Numbered from the stretch's first letter, positions 32,273-40,741 are shown. The stretch is DNA of 64,000 bases from Polycladomyces abyssicola (GCF_018326425.1 NZ_AP024601.1:3088001-3152000); one strand, 5' to 3'. Made by a program: numbers and translations. The notes: generated by a model not told the origin, from the letters alone.

Positions 32273-33607
32273 TTACGTTTGTGTCAACTCCTTATCCTTG
32301 GCGGTGTTTGCGGTTTTCTTCTGCACAGGCTTGCGCGCCTCTCCCGGATTCACTTCCCCGACTCGGCGTTCTTCACGCGGCAATTGTTTCGGCTCGAGGT
32401 TGATTCGTTCGTCGCTCATCAACGCGGCCACGCCGACATTGTTCCCTTTGGCAGCTTGACATTCCGGGCACTCATCCGGGTTGTGCGGCTTATAGTGGGG
32501 TGGTTCCGGATAGGACGTGATCACGCCCTCAAAGTTGCGCAACACGGTTTTGGTCGGGCTTTGCGAAATAATGTAGTTGGGGCTGAGTGGGATTTTGCCG
32601 CCGCCGCCCGGCGCATCCACCACAAACGTCGGCACGGCGTAGCCCGACGTATGGCCACGCAGAAACTCGATGATCTCCAATCCCTTGGAGACCGGGGCAC
32701 GGAAATGGCCGATCCCTTCGGAAAGATCGCATTGGTAGATATAGTAGGGACGTACACGGATCTTGACCAACTCATGCATCAGTTTTTTCATCACGTGCGG
32801 ACAGTCGTTGATCCCAGCCAAGATGACCGACTGGTTGCCGAGCGGTACACCTGCATCAGCCAACATTTCGCAGGCCCGTTTGGCTTCCGGCGTGATTTCC
32901 TTCGGGTGGTTGAAATGCGTATTGAGCCAGACGGGATGATACTTTTTCAGGATTTTGCACAAATTTTCCGTAATCCGTTGGGGGAATACGACCGGTGCCC
33001 GCGTACCGATCCGGATGATTTCCACATGCGGGATTTCACGCAGGTTGGAGAGCAGATATTCCAATATACGGTCGTTCACCAAGAGACCGTCCCCACCGGA
33101 GAGCAACACGTCCCGCACAGTCGGCGTGTTGCGGATATAATCGAGGCAGGCGTCCATCTGCTTCTTGGGCACTCCCATGCCGATCTGTCCCGAGAAACGT
33201 CGACGTGTGCAATACCGACAGTACATTGAGCATTGGTTGGTGATCAGAAACAGAACGCGGTCCGGATACCGGTGCGTCAGTCCCGGCACAGGGGAATCCG
33301 TATCCTCCAGGAGCGGGTCCTCCATATCGTACGGCGTCCGCATCAGTTCGCTGGACACCGGTACTGACTGTAAACGGATCGGGTCTTTCGGATCATCGGG
33401 GTCCATCAACAAAGCATAATAGGGAGTGATGTTGAGCGGGATCGTCTGATTGGAAATCTTCACCCCTTCCAGCTCTTCCTCAGTCAGATTGACCACCTTT
33501 TGCAAATCCTCCAATGTGCGGATCGTGTGGGTCAATTGCCACAACCAATCATTCCACTGCTCATCCGTCACGTCTTTCCACAGTTCCACTTCACGCCAGT
33601 CGCGCAT
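32273..33607 (-). CDS. kamA: Lysine 2,3-aminomutase
   Basis: The product has 444 residues and is a radical-SAM enzyme. The cluster cysteines are Cys126, Cys130 and Cys133 (CSMYCRYC), the SAM-side motif is GGDGLL, and the PLP lysine is Lys338 in PGGGGKIPLSP, matching Lys337 of the Clostridium enzyme. It interconverts L-lysine and L-beta-lysine, the first step of lysine fermentation. The C-terminal CPEC motif fits the structural zinc site. A charged extension of about 40 residues follows. It is second in the operon after kdd. Confidence 0.96.
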   Translation of the reverse strand: MRDWREVELWKDVTDEQWNDWLWQLTHTIRTLEDLQKVVNLTEEELEGVKISNQTIPLNITPYYALLMDPDDPKDPIRLQSVPVSSELMRTPYDMEDPLLEDTDSPVPGLTHRYPDRVLFLITNQCSMYCRYCTRRRFSGQIGMGVPKKQMDACLDYIRNTPTVRDVLLSGGDGLLVNDRILEYLLSNLREIPHVEIIRIGTRAPVVFPQRITENLCKILKKYHPVWLNTHFNHPKEITPEAKRACEMLADAGVPLGNQSVILAGINDCPHVMKKLMHELVKIRVRPYYIYQCDLSEGIGHFRAPVSKGLEIIEFLRGHTSGYAVPTFVVDAPGGGGKIPLSPNYIISQSPTKTVLRNFEGVITSYPEPPHYKPHNPDECPECQAAKGNNVGVAALMSDERINLEPKQLPREERRVGEVNPGEARKPVQKKTANTAKDKELTQT

Positions 33608-33656
33608 GTAGGATAACCCCTTTCTTGATTTGAAAATATGATTTCAGTCGAACGGA

Positions 33657-34724
33657 TCATACCCGATGTGCTGAGCCTGCGTAACGGGAAACATACAACT
33701 TCCGCAATCCCTCACATTCCCGCAAGATCTCCAGCGTCAGCGCTGCATGTCCTCGGGCGTATCCGTTGCCGATCATCATCTGCACATCCTTACCGACCCC
33801 TTCAGCTCCCAGTGCTGCTGAGGTAAACCGGACCGCCATGCTGAAAAAGCAGACCGTTCCCCCATCCTTCGTCGCCAAAATGGCGGGCAGCTCAGTGCCG
33901 GGTACGTTGACGCAGTTGATGGTAACATCAGCCAGCCCCCCATCTGTCACCTGTTCCACTTCTGTCAGAACAGCGACAGGATCGGTAGCGTCCACCCGGA
34001 TGAGCTCATCGGGCAATCCCAGTGCAGCGATGTCGTCACAAGCCTGTTGGCCGTATTCCAGCGCGATCACCCGCCCCTTGGGGCCTACCTGTTTTTTCGC
34101 CTGATACAGACACAGCAATCCGGATTTCCCTCCGGCCCCCATTACGATCACGGTTTGCCCCGGTTTCACGAGACGGGCGGTTTGTGCCGGCGCCCCGCAA
34201 ACATCCAGCGCGGCCAGTACCACGCGCTCCGAGAGATCCTCCGGCAGACGAGCAAACGGCCCGCTGGCAAACAGTACTGCTTTCCCCGTCACTTCTACCT
34301 GCCCTGTTTTCATCTCCACGTCTTCAATCGATTTCAAATGCAAAGGCGTCAGCGTCAACGACACCAAAGTTGCGATTTTGTCCCCCACCTGCAGATGTTG
34401 ATCGGGAAAACGGGGTCCGACTTCAACCACTCGTCCGATCAGCATCCCTCCGGAACCCGTGACCGGGTTGTGCATCTTCCCCCGCTCGCGAACAATCTCC
34501 GCAATGCGGCGCTTTACCGCTTCCGGATCGCCGCCAGCTTCCTCCTTCAACTGAGAAAAAGAAGCGGAGTCGATATTCAACCGGAGCACGTCGATCAACA
34601 GCTCATTGTCATAACATACCGGACGGGAATCCAACCGCCATGCCGGCTGGGGCAACACTCCTGAAGGCTCCAGTACCCGGTGCAAACCCAACGGATGTCC
34701 TTTTCGAACAACAGATTGCGTCAA
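33657..34724 (-). CDS. kdd: L-erythro-3,5-diaminohexanoate dehydrogenase
   Basis: The product has 355 residues. It is a zinc-alcohol-dehydrogenase-like fold with a Rossmann part (VIVMGAGGKSGLLCLYQAKK) and the family N-terminus (HPLGLHRVLEPSGVLPQPAWRLD). Kdd deaminates the product of lysine 5,6-aminomutase with NAD. Start TTG 34724 has GGAGGA six bases upstream. It is the first gene of the kam operon, about 30 bases after the predicted sigma-54 start site. The next pathway genes (kce, kal) are not in this window. Confidence 0.92.
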   Translation of the reverse strand: MTQSVVRKGHPLGLHRVLEPSGVLPQPAWRLDSRPVCYDNELLIDVLRLNIDSASFSQLKEEAGGDPEAVKRRIAEIVRERGKMHNPVTGSGGMLIGRVVEVGPRFPDQHLQVGDKIATLVSLTLTPLHLKSIEDVEMKTGQVEVTGKAVLFASGPFARLPEDLSERVVLAALDVCGAPAQTARLVKPGQTVIVMGAGGKSGLLCLYQAKKQVGPKGRVIALEYGQQACDDIAALGLPDELIRVDATDPVAVLTEVEQVTDGGLADVTINCVNVPGTELPAILATKDGGTVCFFSMAVRFTSAALGAEGVGKDVQMMIGNGYARGHAALTLEILRECEGLRKLYVSRYAGSAHRV

Positions 34725-34765
34725 ATGGGTTCCTCCTTCCTTGCCGGTCCCTCACCCGTAATAGT

Positions 34766-34782
34766 TGCAATATTCGTTCCAA
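34766..34782 (-). promoter_or_regulatory. Sigma-54 promoter of the kam operon
   Basis: On the minus strand TTGGAACGAATATTGCA has the -24 (TTGG-ACG) and -12 (TTGCA) elements with the right spacing; only one core base differs from TTGGCACGN4TTGCA. It lies 42 bases before the kdd start. Confidence 0.8.
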
Positions 34783-34811
34783 CACCAACAGCCCCATACT
34801 TTCGGGTAACA

Positions 34812-34843
34812 GAAAAAAAGAGATGCCGATTTTTCGGCATCTC
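34812..34843 (-). terminator. Terminator of the regulator gene, also a likely activator site
   Basis: GAGATGCCGA-TTTT-TCGGCATCTC is a perfect ten-base stem followed on the minus strand by TTTTTTTC. Its core TGCCGAAAAATCGGCA matches two sites upstream of the regulator gene and lies about 77 bases before the sigma-54 start site, where enhancer sites usually lie. Confidence 0.8.
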
Positions 34844-34882
34844 AGGTTCTCGACAAGTTGGCGGTCTCCGTTTTCCCGTCTG

Positions 34883-36292
34883 TTATGGCCGTTCAATCCC
34901 CAGCTTTTTTACCTTGTACTGCAACGTCTGACGCGGAATCCCCAGCCTTTTGGCCGCTTGCACCATATTTCCCCGACAATCCGCCACGGCTCGGCGAATC
35001 AACCGCTCTTCCACCTGTGCCAGTACCTCACGCAAAGACTGTCCCGACTCCCACTGCACATCGTCAACGAGCGGGGTGTCATCCGCCCCCTCCAGCATAT
35101 GCGGCGGAAGGTGTTCCAAACCGATCACCTTCCCCTCCAGCACGTTCATTGCACCTTCAATCGTGTGCTCCAGCTCCCGTACGTTACCCGGCCAATCATA
35201 TCGGGCAAAAAGGCGTTCCACCTCCGGTGCAACTCCGATCACGTCGGTACCCAACCGATCGTTGTACTTGCGAATAAAATGATCGGTCAACAACGGGAGA
35301 TCCTCCCGCCGTTCGCGCAGCGGCGGCAGGGTAATACGCACCACATGTACCCGATAATACAGGTCTTTGCGCAGACGCCCTTCCTTGATGCTTTCCAGCG
35401 GATCTTCATTGGTTGCCGCCAATATACGCACATCCACCGGACGCACGCGGGTATCTCCCACTCGCCGCACAACACCTTCTTCCAGCACCCGAAGCAACTT
35501 GGCCTGCAAATCCAACGGCATCACATGAATCTCATCCAAAAATATCGTTCCGCCGTCAGCCAACTCAAACAATCCCGGACGATCTTCCGCACCGGTAAAC
35601 GCTCCCTTCGCCGTGCCGAACAAAATCCCTTCCAACAAAGCGGATGGAATCGCTGCACAGTTTTGTGCGATCAAGGGATGTTTTCCCCTTGGGGACGCAT
35701 GATGGATGGACTGGACCATCAACTCTTTTCCGGTACCGGTCTCACCCACGACCAAAACGGGAGAATCAGTCGCCGCCGCTTTTTTCGCACGCGAGATTTC
35801 CCGCATCATCCGCTCATCTTGCGTCAAAATCTGCTCAAACCGGTATCGCTGACGTATCTTGGACGCTCGACGACGGCTGGGTTCGCGGATTTGCGTTTGC
35901 AATTCGATGACGGTTTCAGACAGTTCTTTGATGCGCGTGATGTCTTTCGATACCTCGACCGCGCCAACCAGATGCCCGTTGACGCGCAACGGCAATGTCG
36001 TGTTGATCGTCACGATCCGCTTCCCGTAGCGATTGTGGTACGTTTGTTGCTGATTGTAGATCGGTTGGCCGGTATCGATCACTTTCAACAGAGTACTCGT
36101 TTTTCGCGTCAACGAAGGGAAAGTGTCCAGTACGTGCATGCCGATCACTTCCTCGACATCCATTCCGTCCAACCGGGCGGCTACGGGGTTGTAAAACAGC
36201 GTAATCCCGTCCAGTCCCACCACATGAATACCTTCATCGATACAACGCAACACCTCGTGCATCATCTTTTCCGACATCGCCCCATGCGTCAT
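34883..36292 (-). CDS. Sigma-54-dependent activator with PAS sensor
   Basis: The product has about 469 residues. A PAS domain (about 10-125, [21 protein letters not shown]) senses a signal. A AAA+ domain (about 160-390) carries Walker [12 protein letters not shown], the sigma-54 loop GAFTGA, Walker [10 protein letters not shown] and the arginine-finger region. A Fis-type helix-turn-helix ([22 protein letters not shown]) ends it. It is of the RocR/BkdR sort. ATG 36292 has GGAAGG eleven bases upstream. It is placed directly before a sigma-54-driven kam operon, so it almost surely activates lysine use. Confidence 0.93.
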   Translation of the reverse strand: MTHGAMSEKMMHEVLRCIDEGIHVVGLDGITLFYNPVAARLDGMDVEEVIGMHVLDTFPSLTRKTSTLLKVIDTGQPIYNQQQTYHNRYGKRIVTINTTLPLRVNGHLVGAVEVSKDITRIKELSETVIELQTQIREPSRRRASKIRQRYRFEQILTQDERMMREISRAKKAAATDSPVLVVGETGTGKELMVQSIHHASPRGKHPLIAQNCAAIPSALLEGILFGTAKGAFTGAEDRPGLFELADGGTIFLDEIHVMPLDLQAKLLRVLEEGVVRRVGDTRVRPVDVRILAATNEDPLESIKEGRLRKDLYYRVHVVRITLPPLRERREDLPLLTDHFIRKYNDRLGTDVIGVAPEVERLFARYDWPGNVRELEHTIEGAMNVLEGKVIGLEHLPPHMLEGADDTPLVDDVQWESGQSLREVLAQVEERLIRRAVADCRGNMVQAAKRLGIPRQTLQYKVKKLGIERP

Positions 36293-36322
36293 GTTTAACA
36301 CCGCCTTCCAAAGGGGTGAATA

Positions 36323-36372
36323 TGCCGAAAATTCGTCATTTTCATTTTAAACTGCCGGAAATTTGGCGTCCA
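36323..36372 (-). promoter_or_regulatory. Regulator promoter with two autoregulatory sites
   Basis: TGCCGAAAATTCGTCA (36323-36338) and TGCCGGAAATTTGGCG (36353-36368) start exactly 30 bases apart, three helical turns. Between them lies a sigma-A promoter TGGACG (36367-36372)-N17-TAAAAT (36344-36349). One site covers the spacer and -35 edge, the other the start site, which fits self-repression. Confidence 0.6.
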
Positions 36373-36625
36373 TAGCGTATTTGTCTGATCTGGTTTTCCC
36401 GGGTGAGAGGCAAAACAAGTCAAACCGTTACATATAAAAATCTTACTTGGTATGTTCCTGCACATGAGCTGTTTTATTTTTTTACGACATATCCAGTGAG
36501 AGTATCTACACCTGACATTTCCTTTTTGAAAATCTATAAGAAACCGATTAAACCTTGTTGAAACGACATGGGTTGAAGTATACTGAAAATACCTATTTTC
36601 TCGATGAAAAGGAGGGTGAAGGCCA

Positions 36626-36883
36626 GTGTCACAAACGGTTTCGGATCAAAAAGATACTCAGGATAAGGAGAAGAAAAAAGATACTCAGGATAAGGAGAAG
36701 AAAGAAGAGGAAGAAAAAGAGCCATTATGGGAAAGGGTATTAGATTTTATCTTCATGCCCTATGATGCTATTAAGGCGATTAAGGACTGGTTGAACTTAT
36801 TGCAGTTTATCAAATGGATTTTTCAAGGAATCGCTTGGGTCTTTAGAGGAATTTGGAGGGTGATTACTTCGCTTTTTGATTGA
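36626..36883 (+). CDS. Small protein with charged repeat head and Trp-rich amphipathic tail
   Basis: The product has 85 residues from GTG 36626 (site GGAGGGTGAAGG). The first 35 residues are Lys/Glu/Asp-rich and made by a tandem 27-base repeat (36648-36674 and 36675-36701, giving DTQDKEKK twice). The tail has the pattern W-I-F-Q-G-I-A-W-V-F-R-G-I-W-R, a heptad-like amphipathic helix likely to lie on the membrane. I recognise no family. Confidence 0.6.
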   Translation: MSQTVSDQKDTQDKEKKKDTQDKEKKEEEEKEPLWERVLDFIFMPYDAIKAIKDWLNLLQFIKWIFQGIAWVFRGIWRVITSLFD

Positions 36884-36935
36884 TTGGGAACATCAGGAAC
36901 AAGGTTATAGAGAAGTGAGTAAAATTATTCGCTAT

Positions 36936-37045
36936 CATTTACCTTGATTTACCTGGATCTGGCAGCGCTGAAAATCAATGTCGGTCAGCTTGATGTTAAT
37001 CAGTTCGCTCACGCGAACGCCCGTATACAACTGTTTTATTGAATC
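36936..37045 (-). pseudogene. Tyrosine-recombinase (integrase) fragment
   Basis: The minus strand spells [18 protein letters not shown] then [13 protein letters not shown] and a stop. This is the first catalytic-Arg region of XerC/D-type integrases (TGVR-x-SEL). The sequence before and after is lost. It marks a past integration event. Confidence 0.8.
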
Positions 37046-37343
37046 GATTCAAAACGGTATGGACAACTCCGAACAACACGTGTATTGCAACATGAAAAGT
37101 AGTTTGCGTTCCCCGAATTAGAGTATCACTACAACTGTTCTTGGTTTTTCGGGATTGAGCATTCGGAATCCATGCATGCTCATCAATGATTTGACGAGCG
37201 AATCACTCACGATGGTTGATATCGGACCCAATTTTAAGGGGCTGATAATGACATAGGTGCTACAAAACCCGTCCTTTCTCAACATGATCGGTTTCCTAAA
37301 AGACTTAGGGAAAACTGTACCGCTACAGTAAGGTAACAGGCAC
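37046..37343. other. Region without a supported gene
   Basis: It lies between the integrase fragment and the first inverted repeat. No ribosome site with a plausible frame was found. Confidence 0.4.
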
Positions 37344-37419
37344 CCTGTTACAATGTTAAGATTAGAAGGGATTGGACACCACATTGTGGATTTTGCCCAG
37401 CTTTTATGCTGGGTTCTTT
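37344..37419 (+). repeat. Inverted repeat copy A1, small-RNA-like
   Basis: These 76 bases recur on the minus strand at 38242-38323 with three changes and one six-base gap. Conservation begins at an extended -10 (TGTTACAAT) and ends exactly at a terminator (CCCAGC-TTTTAT-GCTGGG-TTCTTT), as if the unit were a roughly 60-base RNA gene. Confidence 0.7.
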
Positions 37420-37462
37420 ATGGCCTAATATACTCTCAGCCCATCAACCGCGTGCATATTGG

Positions 37463-37491
37463 GGTAATAGCAGCGAAGCTGTCACCAGGTG
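37463..37491 (+). repeat. Inverted repeat copy B1
   Basis: A 29-base sequence (starts GGTAATAGCAGCGAAG, ends CACCAGGTG) that returns inverted at 39399-39427 with two changes. Confidence 0.7.
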
Positions 37492-37591
37492 AAAAATAGA
37501 AAGAGTGGTGAAGGCTCCTTATTGAAAAAACCTTTACATGACCGTTGCAGAGATTTGAAATTGAGCTTCCGAAGGTTCATGGGGGGATAAC

Positions 37592-38074
37592 ATGCGCATC
37601 TTTTTTAAGAAATTTGCTATCGAAGTTCTGTCCTTTTTTTATCTTGCTTTTTTATCTTGTCTAACCAGTTTCCTCATAACGGAGGTCTCTATTTTTATTT
37701 ATTCAGCTAGTACTAAATTCAAAGATATTCCTCCTTTTTTCGGTAACATCGTAATGGCTCCTTTCCTTATTGGTTCAGGTTTTTACTTTGTTTTTATACA
37801 CTGTCCTTTTTACCTATTGGCTTGCTATTGTGTCAAATGGAAAACCAATAAACTCGTCTATTATATTGGAGTTAGCTTTCTTGTGGCTAGCATCTTGGGA
37901 TATATTGAGATGTTTGTACGCTCAATTGGAATTGAGGATCTACGTGCACCCCTAAACCTCTTCACCGCTGTATTCTTGTTTATATCAGGTGTTTCCTTTT
38001 CTGTCTATTTTAGGTTTAAAACCGCCTTCGGTCCGGATGCCATTCCGTTAGAAAAGAAGGAGCGAACTGGGTGA
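37592..38074 (+). CDS. Four-helix membrane protein of unknown function
   Basis: The product has 160 residues with four membrane helices (FFYLAFLSCLTSFLITEV; IVMAPFLIGSGFYFVFI; LVYYIGVSFLVASILGYI; LFTAVFLFISGVSFSVYF) and a short basic tail. GGGGGGAT precedes the ATG. It lies between the A1 and A2 repeats. Downstream in another frame is EPDQYKDIPIEQRVFFWSEK up to a stop near 38173, perhaps a broken partner or extension. The AT-rich base use differs from the metabolic genes around it and suggests acquired DNA. Confidence 0.65.
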   Translation: MRIFFKKFAIEVLSFFYLAFLSCLTSFLITEVSIFIYSASTKFKDIPPFFGNIVMAPFLIGSGFYFVFIHCPFYLLACYCVKWKTNKLVYYIGVSFLVASILGYIEMFVRSIGIEDLRAPLNLFTAVFLFISGVSFSVYFRFKTAFGPDAIPLEKKERTG

Positions 38075-38184
38075 CGTAGAACCTGATCAATACAAGGATA
38101 TTCCTATAGAACAAAGGGTGTTTTTTTGGAGCGAAAAGGATGCTAAAAAAGCTGTATATAAGAAGCAATATTAAGGTGTTGGGG

Positions 38185-38207
38185 AGAGGGGAAACCCTCT
38201 CTTTTTT
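38185..38207 (+). terminator. Intrinsic terminator
   Basis: AGAGGG-GAAA-CCCTCT then CTTTTTT, after the membrane gene. Confidence 0.9.
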
Positions 38208-38241
38208 GTGAGTGATGTGACAAACTTGCCATGGTGAAAGA

Positions 38242-38323
38242 AAAGAACCCAGCATAAAAACTGGGCAAAATCCACAATGTTGCGTCCAATCCCTTCTACC
38301 TACTATCTTAACATTGTAACAGG
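38242..38323 (-). repeat. Inverted repeat copy A2, small-RNA-like
   Basis: Second copy of the 37344-37419 unit on the opposite strand, again from TGTTACAAT to the GCTGGGTTCTTT terminator. It differs mainly by a six-base insertion (AGTAGG). Confidence 0.7.
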
Positions 38324-38399
38324 CCAGTGCCATATCCATTTACTCGGGAAGGGTACACCTCCCTTTCATTGTAGTACTCTGGAAAAAGGTCTCCACTTA

Positions 38400-38455
38400 T
38401 AGATTCCATAAAAAGTAAAACCCTCTATTGAGGGTTTTACTTTTTATGGAATCTA
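38400..38455. terminator. Terminator with a perfect 26-base-pair stem
   Basis: The arms 38400-38425 and 38430-38455 are exact complements around the loop TATT. They include AAAAAGT on one side and ACTTTTT on the other. Such a long perfect stem could be a bidirectional terminator or the end of an element. Confidence 0.75.
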
Positions 38456-38475
38456 CTATGCCTCTGACGACATTT

Positions 38476-38711
38476 TCAAAGCCGCTTGATACCCCAAATT
38501 GCAAGGACGATAGCTAGTACTATGGATATTCCGTAGATGATAGAGGACAAAGATAAATGAGATTTAAACAGTGCAACTTCACTGGAAGTGGGATTTCATT
38601 CTGGTTATCGATAAGCTCACCCCAGATCTTGTCACCTATAGTAGAGTAAACAAATGACCAGAGAAGCGGAATGATAAAAATAAGGATTCCAACTACTAAT
38701 ACCACCTTCAA
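38476..38711 (-). pseudogene. Two-helix membrane protein with a frameshift
   Basis: The frame from ATG 38711 gives one helix (VVLVVGILIFIIPLLWSFVY) and a linker (DKIWGELIDNQNEI). The next frame then continues SSEVALFKSHLSLSSIIYG and a second helix ending IWGIKRL at 38476. A single-base slip near 38590 would restore a protein of about 78 residues. The family is unknown. Confidence 0.55.
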
Positions 38712-38962
38712 ACCACAGAAAAAAATTTTCGATCCATTTTAACTCTCCTCTCATATCAACCTTTTCATCATTTATTCACCCACTCCACATTCACGGTTTC
38801 GATGACCCCCCTAGAATTGAACAAAAAAGTACCACTTAAGGCTCTTGGTACACACATTCACTTTTTCTTATCTCTAAACCCCCGATTAATCAATAACCTT
38901 CTGAATTCAACTAGAAAAAATATACTACATATAATAGCATGCCGGATAGTCGGCAAAGAATA

Positions 38963-39330
38963 TTACAATAAAAAACGCCACTTCTTGAAAGCGGCAAATC
39001 CCTTCCCTGACTCAGAACCAATGCCTTGGCATTGAAACTCTTTTAGCAGATATATAGCGTACAATTCACCGTCGTAACCGGGTTCGCCAGAACGTTCACG
39101 TCCTTCACCTGTGAATCCAACAATTGTCCCGAACTCATTTTCCGCAACATACAATTTGTGTTGATGTGTTGTAGCCGTTTAATCCATCTCTTCTCACTGT
39201 CGGAATAAGACATGTTGATTACATATTCATTTGGAACAATGGAGTTGTAAGTGGTACGCCAGCTATCGACATGAACTTTTGCAATAGCAGAACAGTCATT
39301 GAGCGTCCCCGGACGGATTCTAATTGCCAT
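38963..39330 (-). pseudogene. GNAT acetyltransferase, frameshifted and truncated
   Basis: From ATG 39330 (site GGGGGTG) it reads AIRIRPGTLNDCSAIAKVHVDSWRT, a typical GNAT start. After a one-base slip near 39155 it goes on as LYVAENEFGTIVGFTGEG, then AIYLLKEFQCQGIGS, the acetyl-CoA loop. It stops early at a terminator-like hairpin (38967-38994), so the last third of the fold is missing. Confidence 0.7.
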
Positions 39331-39398
39331 AAACACACCCCCGGCTTATTAAATTCGAGTTGTCCTTCTTGCCACGCCAAATAGGGAAAACTCACCTA

Positions 39399-39427
39399 CA
39401 CCTGGTGACAGCTTTGCTGGTATTACC
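39399..39427 (-). repeat. Inverted repeat copy B2
   Basis: The 29-base partner of 37463-37491 in opposite orientation (27 of 29 the same). The two copies enclose about 1.9 kb. Confidence 0.7.
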
Positions 39428-39801
39428 TCGGAGAAAAAGACCGACCGGGAATGGGATCGACTTTGTTTTATATAAATACACCCCCTCCACAACTAATCTT
39501 TCGTAGTGAGAGCCAATTTTGTGTTCACTAGCTAAATCGTAGATCATGTTTCCACACCTATTTTTGGGATGCGTAAATGGGACTATTGATAAAACGATTA
39601 TTACGTTGCTCGAGCGGTGTCCCAATAGGGTATACCCTATTGATACACTCCGCCTCTACCATTCACTGAGACAAAAGAAAAAGGCACGGAACGTCCGCGC
39701 CGTTTAACCATTTGTTGTGGGAGCTAAGGCTTTATTTTTTATCTTACAAAGAAGATATGCTGGGGGTTGCTTTTTAAAGACGATGATTCCTATGGCGCCT
39801 T
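39428..39801. other. Spacer with a perfect palindrome
   Basis: A minus frame at 39392-39625 runs through the B2 repeat and has no ribosome site, so I do not call it. The notable item is the palindrome at 39623-39642. Confidence 0.4.
39623..39642. promoter_or_regulatory. Perfect 20-base palindrome
   Basis: CAATAGGGTATACCCTATTG is a perfect palindrome with no loop and no T-run, so it is more likely an operator or recombination site than a terminator. Confidence 0.5.
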
Positions 39802-39996
39802 TTATTCTCTTACTTCAGTAATGCTTTGCAACAAAAATATTTTCATCTTCTTTCTGACCCGCATAACTAGCAGTTGTTCAAAAGGGAGAACATCGACGAC
39901 GTATCCGGTATATTGTTCCTTGCCTTTCTTTGTTTGATATGTAATGGTGATCGCTTTCTGTTGCAAATATGATTTTCTTATCATTTGGAGTAACAA
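39802..39996 (-). CDS. Small YolD-like protein (possible)
   Basis: From TTG 39996 (GGAGG nine bases upstream) the frame encodes 64 residues. KAITITYQTKKGKEQYTGYVVDVLPFEQLLV...KIFLLQSITEVRE follows the shape of YolD-like proteins: a strand, GxVxxxD, then a short C-terminal I-x-x-I-x-x-V motif. YolD genes often accompany a Y-family polymerase, which is not seen here. The longer frame to 40077 lacks a ribosome site. Confidence 0.45.
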   Translation of the reverse strand: MLLQMIRKSYLQQKAITITYQTKKGKEQYTGYVVDVLPFEQLLVMRVRKKMKIFLLQSITEVRE

Positions 39997-40097
39997 AACA
40001 AATTTCCTCCCATTAAAGGTCCTTAATACATTTTTCCTGTAGTAAAGTGAAATGGCTTTTATGGGAAAAATCCGCACTCGTCGTGTTGTCTTCCCAA

Positions 40098-40394
40098 TTA
40101 TCCCGTTAAGATACGCTTATATCCTTTACCCATTCTTAACAAGGTCTCCATGGCGTATCGTCGTGCTTTTTGTTCCGATGTAATCCCTTGAGTGATCTTC
40201 ACGATATCACTAATCACTTTTTTTCCTTCTCTGAACACACAAATTTGAAAAAGAGACCACGTGGTGCCTTCGCGCTGCATCAAAATAATGGGACTGTTTA
40301 AGTGGCTTCCTTCATAAAGCCATATGTAATAAGAATTTTGCCCTGATTTTGATTCTTTAAAAAGAACAGGCAGTAATTTTTTTTGACTTCGCAT
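40098..40394 (-). CDS. Hypothetical protein
   Basis: The product has 98 residues with AGGGGG before the ATG at 40394. It is basic, with a beta-like middle (YYIWLYEGSHLNSPIILMQRE) and a helical end (SEQKARRYAMETLLRMGKGYK). It is probably cytoplasmic. I recognise no family. It may be co-transcribed with the YolD-like gene 100 bases downstream. Confidence 0.55.
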   Translation of the reverse strand: MRSQKKLLPVLFKESKSGQNSYYIWLYEGSHLNSPIILMQREGTTWSLFQICVFREGKKVISDIVKITQGITSEQKARRYAMETLLRMGKGYKRILTG

Positions 40395-40741
40395 TATTGG
40401 TGAACCCCCTAGAATGAGGCTTTCTCTGGTTTTTGGGCCTTCATCTCTATCGCCCCATCAGGAAATAAGGAAACATTTGTTAAATACATAGGTCTTCATA
40501 CCTAGTATAATGGTACTTTTGTAGTGTTTGTTTCGATAAAGAGATATGTCAGAGGTTGCGAAATTTTTCGAGACGGGCAAAGTTTCTTTTTTTGCAGGTT
40601 CCTAGGGGTGTTGGGAAGAGATGAAACTCTCATTGTCTCATAACTCATCGAAACGGTCACTATTGAGACTTTGATTTTGATACTGAGTTTTGAGACCGAA
40701 AGAAAGCCTGTTTAGCGGCAACACAAGGGGCTTGGGCGGAG
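40395..40741. other. Spacer with repeated GAGAC motifs
   Basis: GTCTCA at 40635, TGAGACT at 40664 and TGAGAC at 40691 precede the palindrome at 40742. No gene is supported. Confidence 0.45.

Noticed and set aside
34640-36298. 552-codon plus-strand frame opposite the sigma-54 activator
   Set aside because: The minus strand has a complete PAS/AAA+/HTH protein; the plus frame has no motif or ribosome site and crosses the terminator and sigma-54 promoter.
39392-39625. Minus-strand 77-codon frame
   Set aside because: It lacks a ribosome site, overlaps the inverted repeat B2 and begins inside the palindrome at 39623.
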